64,000 bases of DNA from Acidimangrovimonas pyrenivorans (GCF_042643245.1 NZ_JBHRSK010000007.1:310001-374000); one strand, 5' to 3'; positions 1 through 9,819 are shown, numbered from the stretch's first letter. The notes: generated from the letters alone by a model not told the origin. Made by a program: numbers and translations.

Positions 1-1528
<1,528 letters not shown>

Positions 1529-1614
1529 CGGATACACTGCTCCTCCGTGCGCGCCTCCTGAATGGCCGCCACCCTACTGCCGATCCCGCCGCCGGGAAAG
1601 GCCAATCCATCAAA

Positions 1615-1654
1615 TTTGCAAATAGTTGGCAGATCGAATGCTGCAATTTGCAAA
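1615..1654. promoter_or_regulatory. Two TTTGCAAA palindromes, probable PccR operators for pccB
   Basis: Two exact TTTGCAAA palindromes lie at 1615-1622 and 1647-1654, 32 bp centre to centre (about three helical turns). A weaker match, TTGGCAGA, sits between them at 1626-1633, 11 bp from the first. This octamer is the half-element I recall for the ScfR regulator PccR of Rhodobacter sphaeroides, whose gene lies 2.7 kb away. The first site is 87 bp upstream of the pccB start. The second ends 15 bp before the start of the racemase-family gene on the other strand. Confidence 0.7.
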
Positions 1655-1669
1655 ATCTGCGGAGGCGCC

Positions 1670-2704
1670 ATGCAGACGGACCGCGTAATCCATGTCGTCT
1701 CGGCCCATGCCGAGGGCGAGGTCGGCAATGTCATCACCGGCGGCGTCGCCCCGCCGCCCGGCGACACGCTGTGGCAGCAGCGCGATTTCCTCGCCCGCGA
1801 CGGCAGCCTGCGCAGGCTGATGCTGAACGAGCCGCGCGGCGGCGTGTTCACCCATGTCGACCTGCTGGTGCCGCCGCGCGATCCGCGCGCCGCCATGGGT
1901 TTCCTGATCATGGAGCCCGAGCATACCCCGCCGATGTCGGGCTCGAACACGATCTGCGTCGCCACGGTCTGCCTCGAGACCGGGATCGTGCCGATCGCCG
2001 GCGACGAGACCCGCTTCCAGCTCGAAGCCCCCGCCGGCCTCATCGAGATCGTGGCCGACACCAGAGGCGGCCGCGTCAACGCGATCGAGATCGCCAATGT
2101 CGCCTCCTTCGCCGACCGCCTCGGCGCCGCGCTCGAGGTCGCGGGGCTCGGCACCCTGACCGTCGACACCGCCTATGGCGGCGACAGTTTCGTCATCGCC
2201 GACGCCGCCGCCCTCGGCCTCGCCCTCACGCCCGACGAGGCCCGCGACATCGCCACGCTCGGCGCCCGCATCACCGCCGCCGCCAATGCCCAGCTCGGCT
2301 TCTCGCACCCGCGCGAGGACTGGGGCCACATCTCCTTCTGCCAGTTCGCCGGCCCGCTGCGCCGCGACGGCGCCACCCTGAGCGGCGCCAATGCCGTCGT
2401 CATCGACCCGGGCAAGATCGACCGCTCGCCCTGCGGCACCGGCTGCTCGGCCCGGATGGCGGTGCTGGCGGCGCGCGGCGAGATGAAGCCGGGCGAGACC
2501 TATGCCGCCCGCTCGCTGATCGGCGGCCGCTTCGACGGCCGCTTCACCGCCGCCGCCCCGGTCGGCGACCGCCCGGCCATCGCCCCGCGCATCCGCGGCC
2601 GCGCCTGGCTGACCGGCACCCACCAGGTGATGCGCGACCCGGCCGACCCCTGGCCCGAGGGCTACCGGCTCAGCGACACCTGGCCGATACTGCCGCAAGG
2701 CTGA
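1670..2704 (+). CDS. Proline racemase superfamily enzyme (hydroxyproline epimerase / dehydratase type)
   Basis: A 344-residue member of the proline racemase superfamily, which epimerises proline or hydroxyproline or dehydrates 3-hydroxyproline in the cytoplasm through two active-site residues. Here the first position is Ser90 in the MSGSNT loop and the second is Cys255 in SPCGTGCSA. That Ser/Cys pair differs from the Cys/Cys of classical racemases and the Cys/Thr of 3-hydroxyproline dehydratases, so the substrate is not assigned. I chose MQTDRV at 1670 because GGAGG precedes it by a few bases and family members start at this point. An in-frame upstream ATG at 1562 would add an unrelated 36-residue tail and run through the operators. 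The gene is divergent from pccB and shares its control region. Confidence 0.85.
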   Translation: MQTDRVIHVVSAHAEGEVGNVITGGVAPPPGDTLWQQRDFLARDGSLRRLMLNEPRGGVFTHVDLLVPPRDPRAAMGFLIMEPEHTPPMSGSNTICVATVCLETGIVPIAGDETRFQLEAPAGLIEIVADTRGGRVNAIEIANVASFADRLGAALEVAGLGTLTVDTAYGGDSFVIADAAALGLALTPDEARDIATLGARITAAANAQLGFSHPREDWGHISFCQFAGPLRRDGATLSGANAVVIDPGKIDRSPCGTGCSARMAVLAARGEMKPGETYAARSLIGGRFDGRFTAAAPVGDRPAIAPRIRGRAWLTGTHQVMRDPADPWPEGYRLSDTWPILPQG

Positions 2705-2900
2705 GCCCCGGGCGCTTTGCTGACAAACCCCTAACACAGCGCACGTTTTCCCCGAGGGGAAGATGCCCCGCCGGCCTTCCCCGCCGCTGCCCGGCCAGGC
2801 CCGCCCGCGCGCCCCTGGGCCCGCGTTCCGCAGCGATCGAAATCAACCGCATCACGAAAACGCGATGGACAAGCCCGCGCCCCGGCCCTAACGAATCTCC

Positions 2901-4118
2901 ATGTCCGATCGCCCGACCGCGCGGTTTCTCGACCGCTCCACGCCCCCGCATGTGCTGACGCTGGTCCTGCTTGCCGGCCTGTCGGCGCTGGCGATGAACG
3001 TCTTCCTGCCGTCGCTGCCGGCGATGACCGCCTATTTCGGCACCGAATACGCCGTCATGCAGCTTTCGGTCTCGCTCTATTTCGCCGTCAACGCGGTGCT
3101 GCAGCTGGTCGTCGGCCCGGTCTCGGACCGTTTCGGCCGCCGCCCGGTGCTGCTGGCCAGCCTGGCGATCTTCGCCCTCGCCACCCTCGGCACCCTGCTG
3201 GCGACCACCGTCGAGACCTTCCTCGCCTTCCGCATGCTGCAATCCACCGTCGCCGCGGCCATGGTGCTGTCGCGCGCCGCCGTCCGCGACATGGTGCCCG
3301 AGGCCGAGGCCGCCTCGATGATCGGCTACGTGACGATGGGCATGGCGCTGGTGCCGATGGTCGGCCCGATGCTGGGCGGCGCGCTCGACCAGAGCTTCGG
3401 CTGGCAGGCCAGCTTCCTGCTGCTGCTGGCCTGCGGCATCGGCGTGCTGGCCCTGACCTGGGTCGACCTGGGCGAGACCGCCACCGCGCGCCAGACCAGC
3501 TTCCGCGCCCAGCTGGGCGAATACCCCGCCCTGCTGACGGCGCGGCGCTTCTGGGGCTATTGCCTCGCCGCCGCCTTCTCGGCCGGCAGCTTCTACGCCT
3601 ATCTCGGCGGCGCGCCCTTCGTCGGCGCCAATGTCTTCCACCTCACGCCCGGCATGCTCGGGCTCTATTTCGGCATGCCGGCGGTCGGCTACGCGCTCGG
3701 CAACTACGTCTCGGGCCGCTACTCGGTCCGCGCCGGCATCAACCGCATGGTGCTGGCCGGCACCGTGCTGTCGACCGCCGGGCTCATCGCGCTGGTCCTG
3801 GTCACGCTGGCGGGCAACGAAAGCGCCCCGGTCTTCTTCGGCTTCTTCGTCGTCATGGGGCTGGGCAACGGGCTGGTGATGCCCAACGCCACCTCGGGCA
3901 TGCTCTCGGTGCGGCCGCAGCTGGCCGGCACCGCCTCGGGCCTGGGCAGCGCGATCATGGTCGCCGGCGGCGCCGCGCTCTCGGCCCTGGCCGGCGCCCT
4001 GCTCGGCCCCGGCTCGGGCGCCCTGCCGCTGCTGGCGGTGATGACCGCCAGCTCCGCCGCCTCGGTCGCCGCCATCCTCTACGTCCTCGCCCGCGAACGC
4101 CGGATCGGCCTCGCCTGA
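2901..4118 (+). CDS. Bcr/CflA-type MFS drug/metabolite exporter
   Basis: A 405-residue major facilitator of the Bcr/CflA (DHA1) class: inner-membrane proton antiporter exporting drugs or small metabolites. Twelve hydrophobic segments are evident. The first carries the NVFLPSLPAM signature after a short polar N terminus, and the loop 2-3 motif GPVSDRFGRRPVLL and the Bcr-type SRAAVRDMV segment follow. It sits 196 bp after the racemase-family gene on the same strand, and between pccB and pccR. The substrate cannot be read from sequence; export of an amino or organic acid derivative is as likely as drug efflux. Confidence 0.85.
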   Translation: MSDRPTARFLDRSTPPHVLTLVLLAGLSALAMNVFLPSLPAMTAYFGTEYAVMQLSVSLYFAVNAVLQLVVGPVSDRFGRRPVLLASLAIFALATLGTLLATTVETFLAFRMLQSTVAAAMVLSRAAVRDMVPEAEAASMIGYVTMGMALVPMVGPMLGGALDQSFGWQASFLLLLACGIGVLALTWVDLGETATARQTSFRAQLGEYPALLTARRFWGYCLAAAFSAGSFYAYLGGAPFVGANVFHLTPGMLGLYFGMPAVGYALGNYVSGRYSVRAGINRMVLAGTVLSTAGLIALVLVTLAGNESAPVFFGFFVVMGLGNGLVMPNATSGMLSVRPQLAGTASGLGSAIMVAGGAALSALAGALLGPGSGALPLLAVMTASSAASVAAILYVLARERRIGLA

Positions 4119-4150
4119 CCCCGGCCCCGCGCCGGCGGCGAGCGCGGACG

Positions 4151-4217
4151 CTCCGCGGGGGATATTTTCGTGAAGATGAAACCCGGCTTCATCTTCATCC
4201 AAATATCCCCGCCGGAG
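4151..4217. repeat. Dispersed palindromic repeat, GGATATTTT family, full inverted copy
   Basis: Two 30-base arms (4151-4180 and 4188-4217) face each other around a 7-base loop and match at 25 of 30 positions. Each arm reads CTCC-(G/C)-GGGGATATTT then TGAAGATGAA. Related arms occur near 13490, 21850, 31050, 31145, 38585, 53215 and 53375, always between genes. Here it follows the MFS gene and could act as its terminator, although no long T-run follows the hairpin. Confidence 0.85.
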
Positions 4218-4269
4218 GCCTCCCACCTCACCGCCCGCGCCGCCGCGGGACAAGGCTTGCCGGCCCCGG

Positions 4270-4299
4270 TTTGCAAAGCGTAAAAGACGGGTTAGCAAA
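4270..4299. promoter_or_regulatory. TTTGCAAA / TTAGCAAA pair upstream of pccR, probable autoregulatory operator
   Basis: TTTGCAAA at 4270-4277 and the one-mismatch TTAGCAAA at 4292-4299 are 22 bp apart centre to centre and end 15 bp before the pccR start codon. These are the same octamers found before pccB. I found no other exact TTTGCAAA in the window. The position suggests PccR controls its own gene. Confidence 0.65.
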
Positions 4300-4314
4300 C
4301 CCCGCGAGGCCCCG

Positions 4315-5712
4315 ATGTCCACCCCCAAGCTCTATGCCGGCGTCAAGCTGCGCGAGACCCGCACCAGGCTCGGCCTGACCCAGAAGGCCTTTGCCGAGAA
4401 GCTGGGCGTGTCGCTGCCCTATCTCAACCAGATGGAGAACAACCACCGCCCGGTCTCGGCCGGGGTGGTGCTGGCGCTGGCGCAGGAATTCGGCTTCGAC
4501 GTCACCGAGCTCTCGACCGGCGATGCCGAGCGCGTGGTCAGCGACATGCGCGAGGCGCTGGCCGACCCGGTCTTCGGCGCCAACACGCCGCCGCTGGCCG
4601 ATCTGCGCCTCGCCGCCTCCAACGCCCCGGCGCTGGCCCGCGCCTTCCTCGACCTCCACCGCGCCTACCGCCAGACGCATGAGCGGCTGGCCTCGCTCGA
4701 CGAGGCGCTGGGGCGCGAGGACGCGGCGCTGCGGCCCTCGCCCTGGGAGGAGGTGCGCGACTTCTTCCATTACTGCGACAACTACATCGACGCGGTCGAC
4801 CGGGCGGCGGAGCATTTCGCCTGCCCCGACGGCAGCCCGCGCGACCCGATGCGGGCGGCGGCCGAGGCGCTGTCGAAGCACGGGATCGAGTTGTCCTTTT
4901 CCGACAATGCCTGGCTGCGCAACTATGACGAAGCCGGGAAAACCCTCACCCTTTCGACAAATGCCCCCTCCAGCACCCAGCGTTTCCAGGCCCTGCACCA
5001 GGTCGCGCTGCTGACCCATGACGACCTGCTGGAGGCGACGCTCGACCTCGCCCGGTTCCAGTCCGACGACGCCCGCGCCGTGGCCAAGATCGGGCTGGCC
5101 AACTATTTCGCCGGCGCCGCGCTGCTGCCCTACCGCGCCTTCCTCGCCGCCGCCCACGAGACCCGGCACGACCTCGAGCAGCTGGCCGACCGCTTCGGCG
5201 CCTCGATCGAGCAGGTCGCGCATCGGCTGTCGACGCTGCAGCGGCCGGGCGCCAAGGGGATCCCGTTCTTCTTCGTCCGCGTCGACCAGGCCGGCACCAT
5301 CACCAAGCGGCACTCGGCGACGCGGCTGCAATTCGCCCGTTTCGGCGGCGCCTGCCCGCTGTGGAACGTCTATGCCGCCTTCGAGACCCCGGGCCGCTTC
5401 CTGCGCCAGCTGGCCGAGACCCCGGACGGGGTGCGCTACCTGTCGCTGGCGCGCGAGGTGTCGAAGCCGTCCGGCTCGTTCAAGGCGCCGGTGCGGCGCT
5501 ACGCCATCGGCCTGGGCTGCGAGGTCCGCCATGCCGGGGCGCTGGTCTATGCCGACGGTCTCGACCTCTCGGGCCGGTTCGAGCCGATCGGCATCTCGTG
5601 CCGGATCTGCGAGCGGCCCGACTGCCACCAGCGCTCGGTGCCGCCGCTGGAACGGCCGTTGCGGATCGACCCCGACCGCCGCGGCCAGCTGCCCTACGAG
5701 ATCGGCCCGTAA
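4315..5712 (+). CDS. pccR: ScfR-family transcriptional regulator PccR (XRE-type HTH, pseudo-M78 domain, ScfR C-terminal domain)
   Basis: A 465-residue cytoplasmic regulator of the short-chain fatty acyl-CoA responsive (ScfR, RamB/PrpC-like) family. Residues about 8-62 form an XRE helix-turn-helix (LRETRTRLGLTQKAFAEKLG). The middle resembles the M78/IrrE metallopeptidase fold, but the HExxH motif is degraded to HQVAL, as expected for a non-catalytic sensor domain. The C-terminal third has the family CRICERPDCHQRS cysteine cluster. In Rhodobacter sphaeroides PccR senses propionyl-CoA and controls pccB. Here the two genes are 2.7 kb apart with two unrelated genes between, yet both keep TTTGCAAA sites. 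Start chosen at the ATG giving the canonical N terminus. Confidence 0.88.
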   Translation: MSTPKLYAGVKLRETRTRLGLTQKAFAEKLGVSLPYLNQMENNHRPVSAGVVLALAQEFGFDVTELSTGDAERVVSDMREALADPVFGANTPPLADLRLAASNAPALARAFLDLHRAYRQTHERLASLDEALGREDAALRPSPWEEVRDFFHYCDNYIDAVDRAAEHFACPDGSPRDPMRAAAEALSKHGIELSFSDNAWLRNYDEAGKTLTLSTNAPSSTQRFQALHQVALLTHDDLLEATLDLARFQSDDARAVAKIGLANYFAGAALLPYRAFLAAAHETRHDLEQLADRFGASIEQVAHRLSTLQRPGAKGIPFFFVRVDQAGTITKRHSATRLQFARFGGACPLWNVYAAFETPGRFLRQLAETPDGVRYLSLAREVSKPSGSFKAPVRRYAIGLGCEVRHAGALVYADGLDLSGRFEPIGISCRICERPDCHQRSVPPLERPLRIDPDRRGQLPYEIGP

Positions 5713-5803
5713 CCGCCATCTCGGCGGGCGGCCTCTTGCCGCGGTCCGGGCGGCCGCCTAACGTCGTCGGTGAAGGCAGGAGCCGGGAAACGGAGGGCCG
5801 GGC

Positions 5804-6268
5804 ATGGAAACCACGGATGAGATCACGGGCAAGCGCGGCATCCAGGCGAGGCCGGAAACGGTGTGGAGCGCCTTGCACGACGCCGCCTGCCTGGAAACCT
5901 GCCTGCCCGGCTGCCTGCGCGTCACCGGCGATGCCGAGAGCGGCTTCAGCGCCAAGTTCGGCCATACGGTGCGCGGCATGCCGGTGCGGCTGAACGCCGA
6001 CGTCACGGTGACCGAGATCGCCCCGGGCAAGTCCGCCCGCATCGCCATCGACGGCGGCAACACGCTGACCGGCCGCGCCGGTGCCGAGATCGAGATCGAG
6101 CTGGTGCCGGTCAAGGCCGGCACCCGGCTGGTCTACTCCGCCCGCCCCCATGCCGGCAGCGGCTTGCTCAAGCTGGCGGGCCTGCCGCTCGATGCGCTCG
6201 GCGACCGCCTGGCGCAGGGCTTCACCCGCAACCTCAAGACCTATCTCGAGCAGAAGCGCGGCGGCTGA
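5804..6268 (+). CDS. CoxG/SRPBCC-family protein
   Basis: A 154-residue protein of the carbon-monoxide dehydrogenase subunit G (CoxG) family in the SRPBCC/START superfamily. It shows the typical start ITGKRGIQARPETVWSALHD, the CLETCLPGC segment and a C-terminal helix after GLPLDALGDRL. GGAGG at about 5791 precedes the ATG. In CO dehydrogenase operons CoxG helps recruit the enzyme to the membrane, but no coxMSL genes are here, so it is an orphan. Lipid or small hydrophobic ligand binding is the safer statement. It is convergent with the next small gene, only 6 bases away. Confidence 0.75.
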   Translation: METTDEITGKRGIQARPETVWSALHDAACLETCLPGCLRVTGDAESGFSAKFGHTVRGMPVRLNADVTVTEIAPGKSARIAIDGGNTLTGRAGAEIEIELVPVKAGTRLVYSARPHAGSGLLKLAGLPLDALGDRLAQGFTRNLKTYLEQKRGG

Positions 6269-6274
6269 GACGCC

Positions 6275-6514
6275 TCAGCCGGCCTGCAGCCGGTGCCAGA
6301 TCTCGTCCTTGAGCTGCACCCGCCGGCGCCGCATCTCGATCTCGTGCGCCTCGTCGGTCGGCTCGAGATTGGTCTCGGCGGCATGGACGGCACGGTTGAT
6401 CTCTTCGTATTCCTCGGCCAGCCGGGCGAAATGGCCGTCGCTCTCCTTCAGCGCCTCGATCTTGTCGGCCTCGGCGGGGAATTCCGACAGCAGCTCATGC
6501 GGGATCGTGGTCAT
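6275..6514 (-). CDS. DUF465/YdcH-family small protein
   Basis: A 79-residue acidic, helical protein of the YdcH/DUF465 type: MTTIPHELLSEFP, then a long amphipathic helix (ADKIEALKESDGHFARLAEEYEEIN) and a second helix ending MRRRRVQLKDEIW. Such proteins are predicted helical hairpins or coiled coils of unknown role, common in alphaproteobacteria. No signal peptide or membrane segment is visible. It has its own start on the minus strand and no obvious operon partner. Confidence 0.75.
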   Translation of the reverse strand: MTTIPHELLSEFPAEADKIEALKESDGHFARLAEEYEEINRAVHAAETNLEPTDEAHEIEMRRRRVQLKDEIWHRLQAG

Positions 6515-6604
6515 CTTGCACCGTCTCCTCCATTGACCCCGCCAGCCTAGGGGCCGGGCCCGGCGGGTGCCTTGACCGGTGTCAAATGGCCACGCGCGGT
6601 CCGC

Positions 6605-8251
6605 CTATCTCTGCGACACCTGCCAGCGCGGGCTGATCCAGGGTTCGGCATTGGACGGCGCCAGCAGGCCCTTGCCCAGCAGGTGATCCGCCGCCTTCTC
6701 GCCGACCATGATCGAGGGCCCGTTGAGGTTGCCGTTGGTGATGCGCGGGAAGATCGAGCTGTCGGCGACGCGCAGCCCCTCGACGCCGATCACCCGGCAC
6801 TCCGGATCGACCACCGCCAGCGGGTCGTCGGCCCGGCCCATCCTTGCGGTGCCGCAGGGGTGATAGGCGCTTTCGGCATGTTCGCGGATGAAGCCGTCGA
6901 TCTCGTCGTCGCTCGTCACCTCGGCGCCGGGCTGGATCTCGTGCCGGACATAGGGCTTGAAGGCGTCCTGGGCGAAGATCTCGCGGGTCAGGCGGATGCA
7001 GGCGCGGAACTCGTCCCAGTCGTCGGGGTGGCTCATGTAGTTGAAGCGGATCACCGGCGCGGCCTGCGGGTCGGCCGAGCGCAGGGTGACGGCCCCGCGC
7101 GACTTCGACCGCATCGGACCGACATGGGCCTGGAAGCCATGGCCCTCGGCCGCCGCCTTGCCGTCGTAGCGCACCGCCATCGGCAGGAAGTGGTACTGGA
7201 TGTCGGGGTAGTCGATGCCGGCGCGCGAGCGGATGAAGGCGGCGCTCTCGAACTGGTTCGAGGCGCCAAGGCCGGTGCCGCTGAACAGCCATTGCGCCCC
7301 GATCAGCGCCTTGCCCCAGAGGTTCCAGTACTTGTAGAGCGTGATCGGTTGGCTGGCCGCCATCTGCAGGTAGATCTCGAGGTGATCCTGCAGGTTGGCG
7401 CCGACGCCGGCGCGGTCGGCGACCACCTCGATGCCGTGCTCGGCCAGGTGGGCGCCGGGGCCGATACCCGACAGCATCAACAGCTTCGGCGTGTTGATCG
7501 ACGAGGCCGCCAGCACGACCTCGCGCCGGGCCCGGATCACCTCGGCCCGGTCGCCGCGCCGGACCTCGACGCCCGTTGCCCGGCCGTCCTCGATCACCAC
7601 CTTGCAGGCCAGCGCCCGGGTCAGGCGACAGTTCGGCCGCTTCAGCGCCGGCTTGAGATAGGCATTGGCCGCCGACCAGCGCCGGCCGCGCCAGATCGTC
7701 GCCTCCATCGGGCCGAAGCCCTCCTGCTTCTCGCCGTTGTAATCGTCCGTGGTCTCATAGCCCGCCTGCCGCCCGGCCTCGACGAAGGCATGGAACAGCG
7801 GGTTGCGGCGCGGCCCGCGCGAGATGTGCAGCGGCCCGTCGCTGCCGCGCCAGCCGGGCTGGCCGCCGTGGCTGTGCTCCATGCGCTTGAAATAGGGCAG
7901 CACGTCGGCATAGGACCAGCCCGCCGCCCCGCTCTCGGCCCAGTGGTCGTAGTCGTGGGCGTGGCCGCGGACATAGACCATGCCGTTGATCGAGGACGAG
8001 CCGCCGATCACCTTGCCGCGCGGCACGACGAGGCGGCGGTTGTTCAGCTGCGGCTCGGGCTCCGATTGCAGGCCCCAGTCGTAGCGGGCCATGTTCATCG
8101 GGTAGCTCAGCGCCGCCGGCATCTGGATGAACGGCCCGGCATCGGAGCCGCCATGCTCGATCACCAGCACGTCGACCCCGGCCTCGGCCAGCCGGTAGGC
8201 CATGGCGCAGCCGGCCGAGCCGGCGCCGACGATGACGACATCCGCTTCCAT
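6605..8251 (-). CDS. betA: Choline dehydrogenase (GMC oxidoreductase)
   Basis: A 548-residue FAD-dependent GMC oxidoreductase that oxidises choline to betaine aldehyde at the membrane, feeding glycine betaine synthesis. The N terminus carries the dinucleotide motif GAGSAG at 9-14, followed by FIQMPAALSYPMNM and the VPRGKVIGGSSSINGMVYVRG block of BetA. Active-site residues are His464 in SAYHPCGTARMG and an Asn near 508-510 in NGNLNGPS. Much of the sequence, including the EPWISPRW tail, resembles rhizobial BetA as I recall it. The start at 8251 gives a TGATG overlap with the upstream GST gene, so the two are translated together. An upstream open extension to 8608 belongs to the GST region in another frame. 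betB is not in the window. Confidence 0.9.
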   Translation of the reverse strand: MEADVVIVGAGSAGCAMAYRLAEAGVDVLVIEHGGSDAGPFIQMPAALSYPMNMARYDWGLQSEPEPQLNNRRLVVPRGKVIGGSSSINGMVYVRGHAHDYDHWAESGAAGWSYADVLPYFKRMEHSHGGQPGWRGSDGPLHISRGPRRNPLFHAFVEAGRQAGYETTDDYNGEKQEGFGPMEATIWRGRRWSAANAYLKPALKRPNCRLTRALACKVVIEDGRATGVEVRRGDRAEVIRARREVVLAASSINTPKLLMLSGIGPGAHLAEHGIEVVADRAGVGANLQDHLEIYLQMAASQPITLYKYWNLWGKALIGAQWLFSGTGLGASNQFESAAFIRSRAGIDYPDIQYHFLPMAVRYDGKAAAEGHGFQAHVGPMRSKSRGAVTLRSADPQAAPVIRFNYMSHPDDWDEFRACIRLTREIFAQDAFKPYVRHEIQPGAEVTSDDEIDGFIREHAESAYHPCGTARMGRADDPLAVVDPECRVIGVEGLRVADSSIFPRITNGNLNGPSIMVGEKAADHLLGKGLLAPSNAEPWISPRWQVSQR

Positions 8252-8895
8252 CACGCGCCCTCGGCCCGCAGCGGCTCGTAAGAGACCATGACATGGTCGC
8301 GATAGGCCGGGCGTTCGGTCAGGCGCCGGTAATAGGCCTCGATCACCGGGCGCGGCTGGCGCGGCACGTCGATATCGAACCAGCGATAGAGGACATGGCC
8401 GACCGGGATGTCGGCCAGGGTGAAGGGGCCGCAGACGTGATCGCGGCCGGCGAGCTGTGCCTCCAGCCGGTCGAGCCGGGTTTCGAAATGGGCCAGCGCC
8501 CGGGTCAGCGCCGCCGCGTCGCGGTCCTTGGCCGCGGTCCGGACGCGGGACCAGAAGATCGGCCCGGTGAAATCGGTGCAGAAGGACAGCTTGCCCCATT
8601 CCGCCCACATGTCGACCGGCGCCCGCGCCGCCGGATCGGCCGGCCAGAACGCGCCGCCGTCACCGTAGCGCGCGGCGAGGTAGCGCAGGATCGCCATGCT
8701 CTCCCAGATCACCAGGTCGCCGTCGCGCAGCACCGGGACCAGGCCATGCGGGTTCATCGCCCGGAATTCCGGCGTCTCGGTGCCGCCGAAATCGTGGCCG
8801 TAGTCGAGCCGCTCGTATTCGAGCCCGAGTTCGCCCACGCCCCACATCACCGCCTGCACGTTCGACGAACTCGCCCGGCCGTAAATCGTGATCAT
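8251..8895 (-). CDS. Glutathione S-transferase family protein
   Basis: A 214-residue cytosolic GST. Residues 1-80 form the thioredoxin-like N domain (MITIYGRASSSNVQAVMW, then HGLVPVLRDGDLVIWESMAILRYLA with the ES pair that binds the glutathione gamma-glutamyl group). The rest is the helical C domain with the ADIPVGHVLYRW signature. The start MITIYG at 8895 was preferred over an in-frame ATG 42 bases upstream because GSTs begin at this strand and GAAGGA lies just ahead. It lies between betI and betA and overlaps betA by one base. What it does with choline oxidation is unknown; a detoxifying or maleylacetoacetate-isomerase-like reaction is possible. Confidence 0.85.
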   Translation of the reverse strand: MITIYGRASSSNVQAVMWGVGELGLEYERLDYGHDFGGTETPEFRAMNPHGLVPVLRDGDLVIWESMAILRYLAARYGDGGAFWPADPAARAPVDMWAEWGKLSFCTDFTGPIFWSRVRTAAKDRDAAALTRALAHFETRLDRLEAQLAGRDHVCGPFTLADIPVGHVLYRWFDIDVPRQPRPVIEAYYRRLTERPAYRDHVMVSYEPLRAEGA

Positions 8896-9009
8896 CCGCT
8901 TCGTCCTTCCCTCGGGCACCCGCGCCCGGTCCTTCAATCCCGCGCTCTCTCCCCGGCACGCCCGCCGCCGCAGGCGGCCCGGCCCGACCGCAAGGCGGCG
9001 CCGCAGGCG

Positions 9010-9612
9010 TCAACGGCGGGCGGGAGCCGCCCCCGCATCCTTCGCCAATTCGGCGGCGAGGCAGTCCAGCACCAGCGCCGCCGCCGCCGCCCCGTCCGAC
9101 GGCCCGTCGCTCAGCGCCTCGCGGATATAGACCCCGTCGATCATCGCGCCCAACGCGTCGGCCACCGCCCCGGCGCGGCTGCCGACCAGCCTGTGCAGCG
9201 GGCCGAGCAGGTTCGAGCGCAGCCGGTTCTGGTAGATCCGCAACAGCCGCCGCGCGCCGGGCACGGTCTGGGCGAGGACGTAGAAATTCAGCCAGGCGCC
9301 GATGACCTCGCGGCGGAAGTTGGCCGGCGAAAACGAGGCCCGGATCACCGCCTGCAGCCGCGCCTCCGGCCCCTCGGCCAGCGCCAGCGCGCCGCGCACC
9401 TCGGCGCCGTAGAGTGTCAGCGTGTGGCGCATCGCGGCCAGGAACATCTGCTCCTTGGAGCCGAAATAGTGATGCGCCAGCGCGCTCGACATCCCGGCCC
9501 GGCGGGCGATCTGGCTGACCGTGACGTCGAGGCTGCCGGTGCGGCCGATCTCGTGGATCGTCGCCTGCACCAGCGCCGCCCGGCGGATCGGCTCCATCCC
9601 GATTTTCGGCAT
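9010..9612 (-). CDS. betI: TetR-family repressor BetI
   Basis: A 200-residue TetR-type repressor starting MPKIGMEPIRRAALVQATI. Residues about 10-55 form the helix-turn-helix: TVSQIARRAGMSSALAHHYFGSKEQM. The N-terminal MEPIRR and the ALAHHYFGSK recognition helix are typical of BetI, which represses choline-to-betaine genes until choline binds. It is upstream of gst-betA on the same strand (114-bp gap) and divergent from choX. An upstream ATG at 9678 would place the start within the palindromic operator, so 9612 was chosen. Confidence 0.85.
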   Translation of the reverse strand: MPKIGMEPIRRAALVQATIHEIGRTGSLDVTVSQIARRAGMSSALAHHYFGSKEQMFLAAMRHTLTLYGAEVRGALALAEGPEARLQAVIRASFSPANFRREVIGAWLNFYVLAQTVPGARRLLRIYQNRLRSNLLGPLHRLVGSRAGAVADALGAMIDGVYIREALSDGPSDGAAAAALVLDCLAAELAKDAGAAPARR

Positions 9613-9658
9613 TCCGCGCGCTCCCGCTTGGTAATTCGCGGAACCAGCTAGCCGATGG

Positions 9659-9681
9659 TTTATTGACTCGTCAATCAATAA
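9659..9681. promoter_or_regulatory. BetI-like palindromic operator between betI and choX
   Basis: The sequence reads TTT-ATTGA-CTCG-TCAAT-CAATAA, with ATTGA/TCAAT arms at 9662-9666 and 9671-9675 around a 4-base centre. This resembles the ATTGAnnnnTCAAT core of BetI boxes. It is 47 bp upstream of the betI start and about 140 bp upstream of choX, so one site could control both directions. Confidence 0.65.
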
Positions 9682-9819
9682 CCGCTTGATTGCCGCGCAT
9701 GGCTGCTTTGCCGGGCAAGACGCTTGCGCTACGCTCGGGTTCTGGACAGCACCGGCCGGGCGGAGGATACCCCCGGCGACACGAAGACGACGTAACGACG
9801 AGAATCAGGGAGCTTTGCC

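Noticed and set aside
4270..4299. A hairpin terminator rather than operator before pccR
   Set aside because: The symmetric octamers match the pccB sites and are spaced by two helical turns; there is no T-run.
5804..6268. Part of a CO dehydrogenase operon
   Set aside because: Only the CoxG-like protein is present; no coxM, coxS or coxL nearby.
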